Source: Toxoplasma gondii ME49 (taxonomy: Eukaryota; Apicomplexa; Conoidasida; Eucoccidiorida; Sarcocystidae). Taken from it: a stretch of 64,000 bases of DNA. Shown here one piece after another: positions 1 through 12,801 of the stretch (position 1 is the stretch's first letter; each line of letters opens with the position of its first letter). A model generated the notes under the pieces. That model was not told the DNA's origin. It saw only the letters and a program-made list of their open reading frames with translations, and made no database searches. The stretch spans positions 2,153,874-2,217,873 of the forward strand of contig NC_031478.1 of assembly GCF_000006565.2 (NCBI RefSeq), in the 5' to 3' direction. Position numbers and translations under genes: made by a program.

Positions 1-344
1 GACCACACGGAATTACTTGATACACACTCTCCCGATTTCACCAATCTACAGCCGACATCCACCTTCCAGTAACTTCTCGCACCCCATTTCCAGTGAAAAA
101 GCTCCATTCTGGAACATGTCGATGGAAATATCCTGCCAAGGTCGAGCAGGGCATTCAACTAGCCGGCGACATGTCGAATTAATAACAACCTTCTGTCGCG
201 AGCGAAGTAATCAAACGTATTTTTATTTCTGGTGAAACTGCATGAGGTGTTCATAGAGAGGGCATATTTCATATTGGCGCGCCAGGCACACGTATGTCAC
301 CTCTCCGTGCTAAGAGAACGAGTGATCACCTTGATTTGTGTTTC

Positions 345-3300
345 CTACTTCACATGCTTCCGTTTCAACACGTCGTAGAGGCGACGACTCTCTTCCACGT
401 CCTCATCGCGTTTCCGCAGTTCCTCAATATGTGTTTGGTGTTCTTTCCTCAGACGGCTCTGCAGTTCAACAATTACTCTCTCCTGAGCAGGCAACATGCC
501 GGAAAGAGCCACAGACATGACACACATACAACTGAAGTCCTGTTTGCACTCAAGACGCCAACAGCACATGCTCAGGCATTCTCGCTGCCACTGAAACTGT
601 GTGAAGCAAATAGAACATGAACAAAGAACTCCCTTTGAGACTTAATCTCAACACCGTTAAGCGAATTACCGACGAACCCACTCGTCTTCGATCGATGTCG
701 TCGCGTGTTTGAATGTCCCTTTCCAGTGCGTCAAGCTGCTCGCGCTGCTGCTGCACTAGCTGTAAGAGAACGCAGACACACCAGCACTGAACGTTGATGC
801 AATTTAGGTAGCTAAAAACGGCCATATAAAAGCTACGACGGCCAACGTGCTACGAGAGTGGTCAGCCGCTACCGCTATCTACATTCTGCCTGTACTGTGA
901 TGTTTCTGGTCGATGGACAGAGCCTACCGAAAGGCCCTCCGGTCCTTCAGTGTCACTCATCTACTAGGCGACACGCATTACTGCAACAACCTGGATACAG
1001 TGTCTCAAGTGACACGAACGTTGGGCTACGGTGTGAGACGTTCAAGTTGCGAAGAAGCAATGTGAATTAAATATCAGCCCAGCTCACTAAATACGAAAAA
1101 CGACATCACTATGGCGACCGATGGCCCGTGCCCTGTGCAGAAGTTGAACACTTCTGCATTTCAGTTACCATGAAAACGGGGAAAAATATGAACACTCCGT
1201 GTTTCGAAACGATTTCTCACATCGAAATTGATCTTCAGCTTCTGCTCCATCAACTGGACCCTTGTTTTGTATCTGTCTAGGGTATCTTGAAGCTGCACGC
1301 GCCACAACAGCAGCCACAAGACACTTCTGCCCACAGACAGCTAAAAACATCATCTCATCTACTCTTTCCATCTGAATCGAGGCACAACAAGCATTGCAAA
1401 CGTTAGCGTCTGCAACCACTGCGAAGTGATAAAATAGCTAAAAGAAACCATCAGCGGTTTATGTCTGCCAATAGGTGGCTGAGTAGCTCTCGCCTCACGC
1501 GACTCAACACGGAAACAAACAACGGCCATGTTCAAATAGTTCGCACTCCTTCGTTTGCACTGTTCCAACGCCCCTGACTGCTGTCAGAGTACGGCAATTC
1601 CTTACATGCTGGCGCTCTTCAAGTTTCTGCTCCTTTTCTTTGTTGAACAGAATACCGAAGTGGTAACACAAGGAAAGAAAGAAGTCTGTCATTTGTAGAA
1701 AACTCATTTTCAAATGTGCTGCGTGCGTCCAATCGAGCACAAGACCTCCGTCGACAGCAGCTACATGCCGCTCGTGAACTGCGTCGCCGACTCTTTCACC
1801 TTTGTTTCCTGTTGCCACGATAGCTTCCTCCTCCGCCGTCACATCCGTTCCGGAGCCACCGTCGATGGCATTCGAAGTCTTGTTCCTGTCAGTTGCCTTT
1901 AGTACCTTGTTTACAGAAGACCGTTCACTGAAAAAAGCACTAGCTGAACTGTCTTCTCGTTCTCCTTCCTTCGCGACTTCACCCTCAATTGAAAAGTTCG
2001 CACCGTTCCATAGACTGCTGCTCCGCCGATGCTTCGAGCTCTCCGGGTACGTAAAGAAAGAGCTATCACATCGCCCTGTTAGCGATTGACCTTCTGGGGT
2101 GGGGAAGGCATTCTGAACTATGAATCGCAGTACCAACAGAAAAGGTGTACACACTGCTTGTCACTATTCAGGGGAATTTTCTACCTGAAATGGTAGGCAA
2201 TAAAATGCTCTTTTGTTGATAGTAACTGATGTTGGGAGAATGTGTGCTCTCGGTTATGAATTTGCTTCGACAAGCAAGAGCATACTGCGTCGTGAACTCA
2301 CAGTCGCTTAACCGCTCGTCACACTGGCGAGACGGATACAGAGGAAGACGAGGCGAAACGTGGTTCAAGGCCATCTTTATCATGATTGCGACCTATAGAC
2401 CACAATACGCCTGCGGCGACACGCAGACACTAAGCATTCACCTGTCAATTCTTAGCTGTCGCTCCTTCTCCTGACCTATTAGCTGTCACTTCAGCACGGG
2501 ACTAGTGAACGATTCTATCTCTCGCTGAAAAACGAATCACTTCTGCTCCATGTGAGATGCAATAATAATTTTTATTACATTACACGACTTACTATACACG
2601 AAGACTTTCCGCTTTGCACGCTTGACGAGCTGTTCCATGTTGTCGCCCTCCATAACGTTGTCCAGGCGTTCGAAATACCGGGCCTGTTTGCCATGGCCCA
2701 TGTATTCACTTCGGTTCCCGACTTTGTCCGTAAATTCTCCCGACCGGTTCCATGTACCCCGCTGTAACAAGGCGGCTACCTCCTGGAGATCCGGCGACAA
2801 CCACTCGGAGGCCTGTCCTAGCCACGGTGCGAAACCTGGTTCGCCTTCGAACGATCCCATTCCTTGTCCAAGCACATCGACAGTGCGAGATCTCATTCGA
2901 CAGTCGCTGCCGCCCGCAGTCGTCTCCGGCGCCACTGCACTACGATCTCCAGATGAACCAGACTGCGACATCGATGAGACTATCTTCATAGTACCTGGCA
3001 AACCACCAACCTTCGGACTTCTCGCTATACTCTGATACCGCAGACTAACGACACGATTCATTAGTGGCGACAGTTCGTCGCAATTACTTAAAGTGCTGCT
3101 GCGGCTACGATGTTGAGCTGGTGCGTTTTCCACATCCAGTTCAGCATCATCCTCGACGCCACTCTGAACTTCTTGGTCTTCCGCCGCCGTGCAAGCCGGC
3201 CTTTGAGCGACTTGTCGAAAGATCATTCCCGCACTAAACGTGAAGTCGGCAGAGAAGGACGGTTCTCTATCAAGTCGCTCCTTATGCACTCGCGAGCCCT

Positions 3301-4984
3301 GACCGCGGAATGGTGATGGGGATGCCACCATGTGCCCCTGGGGAGTCGACGGCCGCGGCCGCCGAGAGCTAACAGCCGGAGACCCACGCGACCGCGTGCC
3401 TGAGGGCGTCACTACGTTGGCAGATTGCGGTGTAAAGGATTTAGGAGTCAGCACAGCCTCATCCCGCACGAAAACAATGGAAACACTACACTGCGCTAGA
3501 TCTCCAACCGAAGAAGAAGCACACGGCTGGCTGTCTGCTTCCGTTACATTTCCATTTTGGGGCAAGTCGGTAGAGCAGGGAAAGCGAGTAGGACACTCTG
3601 AACAGCCCTCTTGAAGCTGGTGTCTACCACTCACTGAAGGAGCATTGGATGAATCTGTGAAAGTGGGGAGGCACGTGTGGGGCGGAACGACTTCCTTGAG
3701 AAGAACCTAAAACGGTCGAAGATACAAGGGCAAGTAGACAGAGCGGGTGGCACCTCAACACGTCTCCGGTGTGCTTTGGCGGCTACTGAATGAGTTTTTT
3801 ATGTATGTACTCGTTCACCAGTATTTGTTCCACCATCCGATGCCGTATGAGCGAAACAACACAACCGCACTTCCTCTGCCGACGCACGCATAAACCGGCT
3901 GACAAAGAGGCACCTGTTCCGGCGTCAGTGTTCTTTGTTTGTCTTGCCAACTCCGAGGCGTCCGACTTACATCCGGCAACTCTCCCAAACTACGAGCGTC
4001 CGATTTCCCGACAGTCGTACCTCTTTGACTTGACTGACATTCCAGCAAAGCTGCCGTGGAAGTTTCTTCTGTAAGGCATCCAAAATAGACGGCGAACAAC
4101 CTGAAAGAAGAGCACCACGCAAAATGGACGTTGTAAAAGCGGAAGTCAGCGCACACGCGGGATAGCTCTCTCCTCCTTTCACCCCCTTCTACAGTATAAA
4201 TAAGAAAGGGGCAACCCGCTGGTAAAACGATTGCTCATCAATAACACAGAAGCTACAAAGTGATTCAACATCATGAAGACGTAACCTTGGAAGGCGGGCA
4301 TCCCTACCTGACAGTTTCTCGAAATCCCCCAATCGGATTCTGCCATCTTCGCCCTGAGGCACAGACCAGGGAGACAGCAACTCGCCAGTACGTTCAGCTT
4401 AAGTCAAAAGAAAGTATGGATTGCGCTCCTTGTCACGAGCGAGTTTACGGGGTGGCGCATGAAAGTATGATGTTGTGTTGCAACTTGCACAGTTGTCGGC
4501 CATGATATGGAGCATTCATAAACTTTGATTCGCCTGCACTCGCGGCACGGCAGTAAACACAGCAAAGCTGACGTATCTTCGCACACACCGTCATTATTTC
4601 TACGTATATAGAATGCCAGGCATTGTGCCGTGGCATAGACCTACGCAGAGCAGCAAGCACTGCCGAGCGTAACAGAGCATCCTCGTAACGCCTTCACACG
4701 ATGCAGAAAGTGGCGTATGTGGAGAGAAGAGACCGGTCTAAATCTGAAGAACCTACCACAAGGCCATCGACCAACTTTGATAGCTCTTCCTGGACACTTC
4801 CGTCGACGGACGTCTCGTGCTCTGCGAGGGTCGGCGCTCCCTCCAGCTCCCCAAATGCCGCATCTTCTGCACCCAACACGTCTTCTGAGTCTGAGGCGCA
4901 TCGGCAGCCACCTGGTCCAAACGTCCCACGTGAAAGCATCCTGCTAGGTCCTTCCTCACTTGCACACAACGGCGGAGGTGCCAT
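345..4984 (-). CDS. Coiled-coil protein, eight exons, uncharacterised
   Basis: Eight exons join in consistent phase on the minus strand: 4984-4700, 4353-4308, 4100-4021, 3706-2593, 2117-1606, 1292-1221, 759-670 and 482-345, giving about 778 residues. The ATG at 4984 has A at -3 and G at +4. A short exon-2/3 segment containing GEDGRIRLGDFEKL looks faintly like an EF-hand loop, but the calcium ligands are not all present. The big fourth exon encodes a Ser/Pro/Arg-rich, probably disordered stretch. The last five exons carry the recognisable part: charged heptads such as NKEKEQKLEERQH, LDRYKTRVQLMEQKLK, LVQQQREQLDALERDIQTRD and RVIVELQSRLRKEHQTHIEE, that is, a C-terminal coiled coil of roughly 130 residues. 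No enzymatic domain is seen. A cytoskeletal or centrosomal scaffold is plausible but only inferred. The least certain junction is exon 1 to exon 2, where two donors (after 4700 or after 4698) are both open. Confidence 0.75.
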
Positions 4985-6500
4985 GATGGGCAAGTTTCAC
5001 AGCTCGTCGGCGGGGTTGTTGTCGTGTGGGTAAGGCAGAAGATCCACAGCTCGACATCCAAGAATCCGGCCCGTCATAACTTTACAGGAGATTACGGACC
5101 TCTTTTCTGTCATCACCAGAGCCACTGAATATGCCCACAAAACGGGAAGCCACACACTGTTGTTTCGATCGTTGAATCGATACACCAGCGCCGCAAGCAC
5201 AACCTCCTTAGCCACAACGAAAAACAAATCTTCCACAATGCACAGCAATGAGCCAAGAGTGCATCTTCAGAGACGAACGCGAAAGAGATGATGCTTGTGA
5301 CGAGACCGTGAGAAGAAACACCACATACTTCGGACGGCCTTGTCGCGTCTAGACACTCGTCTCATGGAACGACTAGGCCTTAAAACAGAACAGAAACCAC
5401 ACAAGCCGAGTGGTCCCCCTAGTGGAAGGAAGAACACGATGGTAGCATTGTACGTTGCATAGGAAACGGCAGAATGCAACGAAGAACCAGGAAAAATTAG
5501 GGTCTGGCTTCTTGCAGTCGTGTCCTGCGTCTTCCTGATGTTTCCTGTGCGTCACGGCACGGTGCATCGATTGCTGGCGGCAGTGTCAGAGCCGCAAGGA
5601 TGCTTGGTACTTGCGAAAATGTAATGTTGAAAAAAGCAACTCACGTTGTAAGATGAAGATATCTCATTTTGATTCAGGAAGTGGTCCGCAGAAGACGGAC
5701 TGTGTGACTAGCGCAAGACGCAGAATACAAGTCTTCGTCTCAAATAGTCTCATTCACTCGAGCTCTCGGGCAGCGTATGTCGCGGAGCACTAGCGAGGTG
5801 GTGTTAATACAGCGGGTTCTGAACTAAGACACCTGGAGGTGTGACAGAGCAAGAAAAGGCCGGACTCTAAACTCATGCAGCTTGAGGAGCGATATGCTTT
5901 TTGAAAGGAGAAGCAGTATAAGGAGGGTGCTTGAGTTTGTGGGTCCACCGGGTACCATTGTCATTATGCGTGAGAACGCTCTTCGTCGCCTCAGCAGTTG
6001 GTGCTGCTAGGTGCGATATTTTCCGGAGCATCAGAATGATTCGGTGATGCTTTTTATGGCGCCCATAAAACACCGATAAGGAATGCATATCACCTCGTGA
6101 AACCCTAACACTTACTACCAGCATCTCCAGTTTCGTATTGTTCACTGGCTCGAAAGTGGTTGCTCACGAGAAAAATGTAATGATACTTCATTCTGTCTCA
6201 AGGCCAGAAACTCAAGGTATCTCAAGGTATCCCGTCCTAGTTCTCTTCGAGGATGCTTATGTGAGCACTACACGATTGGAAACAAGAAGTCCTCATTTTT
6301 CTGCATGGAGGTGTCCACCTACCTCCCAAGGACTGCGCGAACACGCGGGGCGACCGACAGTGACATGTGTATCGGGATACCAATTCGACAAGCTGCCCTA
6401 ACTATGACCCCATGAGAAAGTGCCAATCAGTCGAAACACATGCGGTTGCAGCATTTCTTTCCGGAGGTGTACTTGCCTCGTTCCTTAGGGAACATGCTGC
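4985..6500. other. Upstream region of the coiled-coil gene, no clear gene
   Basis: Scattered short ORFs on both strands, none with convincing splice sites on both sides. The first part is presumably the leader and promoter of the minus-strand coiled-coil gene starting at 4984. A perfect 10-bp tandem duplication (ctcaaggtat twice) lies near 6213-6232. Confidence 0.4.
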
Positions 6501-6501
6501 G

Positions 6502-7803
6502 TCAGGGGCTAGCAGCTGCAGGTGGCAGTTGCACGGGATCCGTCAACACCCCGTATACAATGGAGACAGGGTGTGGGAAATGTCTAACACAGTTTATCAA
6601 ACAAGAAATGGGAACCGCATAGAAGTTAGTGGCGATCGAAAAGATCAACGCCAGACCTTTGCGAGGTGCTGAAGCGCCGCCGAAATTTAGATGCCAGTGC
6701 ACATAATCCGTAGAATCATCGAAATACCCGACGACCGAACTGAAATTTGGATTCAGAAGGGTGCTCAAATCATAATACGTGGCAGCTTCAACCAATGCCG
6801 TGCATGCACATCTGAGCCGGGGACCTAGAGAATATCGGGGTTCTGCGATACGTGCTGTATCGCCGGGGACGCCTGTTTCGGCAGCGATCGCCCAATATGG
6901 CAAAGCGCGAGGTATGTCCGGTGGGTCGTGTGAAAACGCCACACTTCCACGGAATGCGATAAAAATATTAGGAAAACGTGAAAGCGATCTTGGCAGTCTG
7001 CTTCGACTGGATCATCCCCTGTTGACGTAGTTGATGGCGTACACGGAAAACCTGTCCTATTTTACTGCCATTTCGTATTAGGTTTAATGTTATGTACCAA
7101 ATGATCTAAATTCGTGATGTCGTTTTGTCCTTTATATAAGTATACCAACGCTTGTCAAATTTCTTGTATCTATTTAGTTCACTGCGTTGTTTACAAGACG
7201 AACCCCTATGCACGTCTTTGTTTGAATATCCCGCGCATGATCTGACCTCATTTCAAAGACTAAAGCTCAAGAACTGATCGGTCATCTTGCCGGACAGGCC
7301 GTAAGATGGATAGTATCTATACGTTATGCAGTGTCAAAGGAGATAAACTCTATAATTTAGCATTCACTTACAGCTACGGTACTTGCTTTGTTTAAAATAA
7401 AGGCTAACCTTTCCTTTTCCTTCCGTACCAAGGGTTTAGCTCTCATCGGCGGCTACAAGGCCAGCTGCTTTGAATTTTCGCCCTCGGCGTTGTTCCGGAG
7501 AGCAGCTGGACACCTGCACCGACTACACATCCACCAAGCGATGAGCCAGCAGACACAGCAACGGCATTGACGGCAGGTTCTTGTACGTGCTTGTACCTGA
7601 GGTCAAGTTTCGCTCACCGCCGGTACCTTTTACTGGCTTTAACCCAGTTTGCAGCACATCTCTTCCGTGCGGTGAAGTGTCAAATTGGTACACCCTCACA
7701 CAGGCGGGGAGAGATATGTTGTCCATGGGCACTGCCTTGCTAGATTCGACCACGCCTAACAGCACCGGTTTTGGAACAACACAGGTGGGCTTGCCAGTCT
7801 AGT
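6502..7803 (-). CDS. Two exon-like ORFs, unresolved gene
   Basis: Two minus-strand open stretches read like exons. The first, about 7803-7597, encodes a segment with SSKAVPMDNISLPACVRVYQF and then GRDVLQTGLKPVKGTG, ending at a possible donor (TCAG|gtacaag). The second, about 6942-6502, encodes ALPYWAIAAETGVPGD followed by EAATYYDLSTLLNPNFSS and YFDDSTDYVHWHLNFGG. Neither has an ATG start, so both would be internal exons. I could not join them in phase, so further exons would be needed or they are not one gene. I do not recognise the family. The VRVYQF string recalls the motif of beta-sandwich TssJ-type lipoproteins, but six residues are no evidence of homology. Confidence 0.3.
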
Positions 7804-10391
7804 CGCCAGCAAAAAGGATGTGCGCGCTCTGCTTTGGCATGTAATACCAATCAGACAACAACTGAAGCTACCTTCTCTGTTGCACAGTATACCAATGTAA
7901 ATTCTAGGTTTAGATAAACAAGCGTTTGCTGGGGAGCAAGGAAGCATTTCTAGCGCGACTGAGCATACTCTTGACCAACAGATCGCAGACGCAGCTCTTG
8001 CTCCATACCATCACCCACTTGTTGCGTCATTAGACCGCTGTTAACAGCTCGGTTGACGAGTCATCTTCATCGGCACCCTGAAACTCAATGACAAGTGTGA
8101 GACTCAAGTACTAGGGAGTGAGAACACCCCTTCACACAAAATTCATTCGCCGCTGTCTGGGTGCGGAAGCCTGCTCTAATCAAATCATCGACATGCACCC
8201 ACAAGTAACAGCGATGAGAAGAACCTACGACACACGTTTTCCTTTGTAGGAAAAAACTAATTCCTGACCAATGAGTTACTTTCCCCCATTGTTTTGTGGT
8301 ACCCAAGATCGTTGACCCATACTGAGACATTTAGTGTCGCCCAAAAGCGTCGATATCGTGTATGCTCTAGCACCTGCTGCTGTACAGTAGGTTCTTTGCA
8401 CTGTAGAGCTAAACAAGAAGGCCACCCTAACCTTCAAGTCACGACAACCATGTAGTTTTCCCTTAAAAAATCCGGAAGTGTCTCGGCATTTAACATGTGT
8501 ATTTTCAAGTGTTATGCCCGCGTATCTGCACAGTCCTTGTCGAGAGACGGCGCTCCATCAGTATCTTACCACCCATCTACTGAAGCGTGCGATGCAGCCA
8601 TGTAGGAAAATAACGCTCACTGCATCCTCCTAGCCTGACTATGTTTCGAATCGACCGTTTGAAATAACAGTTTTTAAGGGTCGATATCGTGTGGTTGCAA
8701 CAACCACCGAGAAGTCAATTGTATCTAAACTTAAGTTCACTACGCTCATGACGATTAAGGCACTATTGCAAAAACCCTTTAGTATATGCGTTCCTGTGCG
8801 TACCCGTGATGACACACCACCGTGACTTCAACAAGCTGTGAAGACTAGCAATCTGAAAACGCTGTCAGTGTACGGTTTCCCAGTTTTAGTACGCATTCGA
8901 GTCATTCACGATAACAAAATGTTGAACCACCGATGTAGCGATCGTCGTGTTACGCAATGCCAGCAGCACTCCCAACGATTTTCTCAACCCTCGAGGCGGC
9001 AGCAAAATTGCTTGTCTTGTGGTACTGTCCTGGTTTACTGCCGGCCTACTTGCTTGACAGAATCCATCCCGCTCGGAGTACTCAGGTCGCCTCTCCTAAC
9101 GTATAGCTGAGTCTCAATGTAGCATCGCGCAAAGGACCAGTAAGTTGCTACGAAAGCATCAAACAATATGCCGTAGGCCCTTGTTTGGTCTTCGGCAATG
9201 ACGTAATATGCACGTATAATTAGACCTCAGTTTCTCGATTATAGAAAACAGGCTACCGGAGTATAGGCTCCTGTCGGGTCGATTCTACCGTAGTTTGCAC
9301 ACACTAGGCCTCAGTGTCTCCGTTACGAAGTGCAGGCTGACATGAATATATAGTCTCTTTCTGTCGCCTTGATATCAGCAATACGGAAGACACCACAGCG
9401 ACGCCAAAGCGAGCCGGGCAGGACTTCAGCAAGAAGTACACCGTACTAGTGCTGAGGTGACATGTTGTTCAGGATTGTCGAGGTCCCACAAGACGTGGCC
9501 GTACCACCCACACATTTACGGGAGTCTCTCAAGGAAAGAACTGTCTAGGTCGCAGCAGGCGCGTACCTGTGTCGTCGTTCAGCAGCCGTCTCATGAGCTG
9601 TTACAGCTAGCAGGGCAAGACCATTCGATGCTGGGCCGCCAGTCACGTACGAAAGGAAACCCGGTCGCCATGGGACTGTTTATTTAGCAACTGAAACCCA
9701 AAATATGATCATTCTTTTCAGGTTCACCTTTCTACACGAACTTGCCTGGTGACCATAAACATTGGCGGCGTCATCTGTTCACATGAATTCACGGGCATCG
9801 GTTTTTTTGTCGTATTCCCGTCAGTATTCAGCATGGGCATGAAAGATATGTGTTGCTCTGATATGCTAGGGAAGACCACCTACCATGCCGAGCAAAAACA
9901 GGTGGCTAAGCTTCGCGCCGAAGGAATTGGTTACCACTATCAGGATGTCGGAGCAGAAGTGTTACACGTTAGGCCACGCGTCGACGATGTTTCTGTCGAT
10001 GTTACACATAACTTTGCCACACCTCCCGATTGGGAGAATTTGTAGAGTTGTCAACTGGTTACACTGGCAACTTAACGCTCATTGTCTGGCAGGAACCTAG
10101 CGTTTCTGAAACCGGTTACAGACCAGCCATGGGAGAGTCATCGCACGGCATTTGCACCAGCGTCTACTTCACACATCTGTAGTGTGAAACCTTCCCCGAA
10201 ACTCTGCAAAGAAAACTGTCCCTCACCAGCTCGCACAGGCAACACAGGAATACATACCCTCCACACAAGTCAGCGCCACACGCCACACCTGTCAGCTTCC
10301 GCGGTTCACCGTGAATACCCACGAAAAAGAAACCGGGGTTACACATTGCTTCACGTCTTTTCCCAACGGATGTCTGACGATGAAATATCTC
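7804..10391. other. Gene-poor stretch
   Basis: No ORF here has both coding-like composition and flanking splice signals. Near 9224-9342 two similar segments lie about 80 bp apart, one with tagacctcagtttctcgatt and one with taggcctcagtgtctccgtt, each followed by caggct. This looks like an old, diverged duplication. I looked for mitochondrial-derived insertions (common in Toxoplasma) but found no readable cob or cox fragment. Confidence 0.35.
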
Positions 10392-10595
10392 CTAATGTCC
10401 TTCGCTGCCAGCGTCTCCTCCAAACTTCGAGGCATTCTCATTCGGCTTGTTGTTAAAGAAGCTCAGGTGCTTGAACTTGATCATCCCGTACATGTTGGCA
10501 AAAACAGGGATTCCAATGATGCCCAAAGGAACCCATGGCGGCACGAATTGCCTGACTTCGTGAAGTACGAAACGCAAACCAGTTGGTCCTGCCAT
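10392..10595 (-). CDS. Small putative membrane protein, 67 aa
   Basis: A complete single-exon ORF of 67 codons from ATG at 10595 (context aacgATGG, A at -3 and G at +4) to TAG at 10392. The protein begins MAGPTGLRFVLHEVRQF, continues with a hydrophobic stretch around PPWVPLGIIGIPVFANMY (about residues 19-36), then a polar tail FNNKPNENASKFGGDAG. A short amphipathic start, one membrane span and a small hydrophilic tail are typical of accessory subunits of mitochondrial respiratory complexes or ATP synthase; that role is inferred from architecture only. Third-position bases are varied and synonymous-looking, which supports real coding. A short upstream or downstream exon cannot be excluded. Confidence 0.55.
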   Translation of the reverse strand: MAGPTGLRFVLHEVRQFVPPWVPLGIIGIPVFANMYGMIKFKHLSFFNNKPNENASKFGGDAGSEGH

Positions 10596-12801
10596 CGTTA
10601 GAAGCAGAAAAGGACGTAATCAGAAAAACGCAGAACGCCCACCGACGACCACAGCCCTGTGACCGATACTGTCCAGAAGAGACTGGGCAATTTCATACGA
10701 CAGCTGCACACAAACGAAGCAGTTTACTCGAACCCGAGCTTCGTGCACTTATGGAAAGTTGTCGAACATTATTATGGAATAGCGAACACCGTCCCAAACA
10801 GAGTTTGTTCCAGTTTTTCCTGGCAGCGCGGCTGGTCGGGAAAACAGTCGCCGCATGCCTGCATTTTTCGGTTATAAGCCGCTACCATGCCAAGCCGCAT
10901 TGCCGGTAGTCACCAGTTCACGCTTACAGAGTTGCCTGGGTCACCAAGAGCTCTATTTACGTTCGCTACTCCTTTGTGATAATGAACTATTTTCTTCCAC
11001 TTTGCTCCTCTAAGTGCTTTGATATTTTCAATTCCTGAGAAGGAGCCAAGTTCTATGTTTTTTTCCAACTGGAACATCCAGGTTACTCGCTCTGCTGTTG
11101 CACAACCGACGGGAGCTTTGTCTCCCAGGCAGCCAATTTATCCCAACTGGCTCCTCGGTTCTCCCACAAAAACGCATCAACTGGAAGGAAGTTCGAAATG
11201 GTTTGAAAAATCAGCTTGACAGATAAAACCACCTTTGATTTTAAACCTCTGTTTCCCCTGAGACAACCTGTTTCGCCGGGACGTGGACTGTGTTGCAGGC
11301 TCCGTTGAGGCGCGAGCAGGGACTAAGTGGCCTTGTTTTGTCGTTTTGGATCTCTTCGAGACGGGAGAGGTCTCTCTTCAGCCCTACGCGTTTTCCTGAG
11401 AAGAAGTCCTTGCGTGGACTTTTGCTTTGTTCTGCTGGGGGGGGGTCGACCAGGCCGTGATTGCGTCCTGTGTGAGGAACTGTTCAAGCATCGGTAGAGG
11501 GTGGCCGTCTCTCGGGTTACCCCCGGTGCATTTTATCTCGTCCGGAGCGTTCTAGAACGGAGCTCTTTCCGGAAGTACTGCTTTGTATGTGGTGATACAG
11601 GGACTGACTTCTTCAGCACATCGTGTGTTGGGAGCTTCTGGGTCCGGACAACACTCCCTGGTACTCGGCCCACGGAAGCATTGTGCAGCGTTTCTCCACT
11701 TCCCCTCATCGGTCACACGCGGTTCATTTGAGTGCTGAGACACACTCGTCTTCTATTTGCTTCATCTTCGGTTGCGAGACCAGCTCAGGCTACTGCTGGT
11801 TTTGGCTGTGGCACGTCTCGTTGAACCACTTGTACCCCAGTTGTCCAATAGGGAATTCCGGACGACATCGCGCCCGGGTATTTGCTGTGGCTCGCTTTGC
11901 CAAGCTGCAGCAACCGAGCTTCGGGACTTCTTACTTCTCCGTTGACGTGTTCCGTCATTCTTTCTGGACCAATAGCGCAAGACCTGCCGCGTCTATAAGT
12001 AGCCCTGTCCTGTGGGTGCTCTCCAACTCTGCTCTTGTCTGAGCTTTTGACTCGGTAGAGGACAACTCACGTATCAACATCCAGTGTAATGGAAGGGAAG
12101 TTGTAGAGAAGTTGTAGACGATATCACCGGAGCAGCTAGCTTTTGCTGCGAATGGGGACACCCAGAGTCCGTCGATTTGGGTTTCTGTGCTCTCGATCGA
12201 CGTGTGGATTGTCTCCGCTCCGTGTGCCCTTTCCTCGGACCTCTCTTCTTTAACGCCTTGAAGAACAAGGTGGTTTGCCTTTTTTTTCTCACACCCTCGC
12301 CTTTTATCATATTTTTGTGAGTTTAATTTCGTACGGCTTCTCACCGGGTCGTAACCGTCTTATTAGCTATTCGTCGAACTTCTTTTGTCAGCTTGCGTCA
12401 GAGGTTGACGCGCTTCGTGTGACACCCTGTGGTGGGGGATGTGGTTGGCTGAAGGAAGCCAGACGCGAGGGACGAGGCCCAGCGTTTCTGCGTGCCGTAT
12501 CAGAGAGCACGCGACTCCTCCAAAACGGCCAGTTACACATCGCCTGCCACCATATCACAAGGCAAAGGACATCGCGACGTTCTCGTGCTTCTCTTGAGAT
12601 GTTTGCATGCGCAGTTACTTGCGGTTTTCGGATCGCCATCGTCAACGACCAACACGTCCCCGTAAACGCGTGATTTGTAGTAGCGCACATTTCATTTGCA
12701 GCCGCATGTCGCCAGCCGCGACGGCGCAGTCGCCTTTTGGCATCTCCCTCCACTCTTTGTCTTTCCGTTTGCTGCTGATATTCCGCGGTTCCATCGTAGC
12801 C
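10596..12801. other. Intergenic region and probable long leader of the PSD gene
   Basis: No supported coding exon. From about 11270 the plus strand becomes T- and pyrimidine-rich, as expected for the promoter and long 5' leader of the plus-strand phosphatidylserine decarboxylase gene starting at 12802. A run of nine G lies at 11437-11445. Two ATGs in frame with the PSD start, at 12607 and 12706, could extend its N-terminus. Confidence 0.4.

Noticed and set aside
1..344. Short ORFs at the left edge
   Set aside because: They lie in the 3' flank of the minus-strand coiled-coil gene, overlap on both strands and have no supporting signal.
6138..9110. Mitochondrial DNA insertions (NUMTs), frequent in Toxoplasma
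   Set aside because: I looked for cytochrome b and cox segments in the translations of this gene-poor stretch and found none that I could read with confidence.
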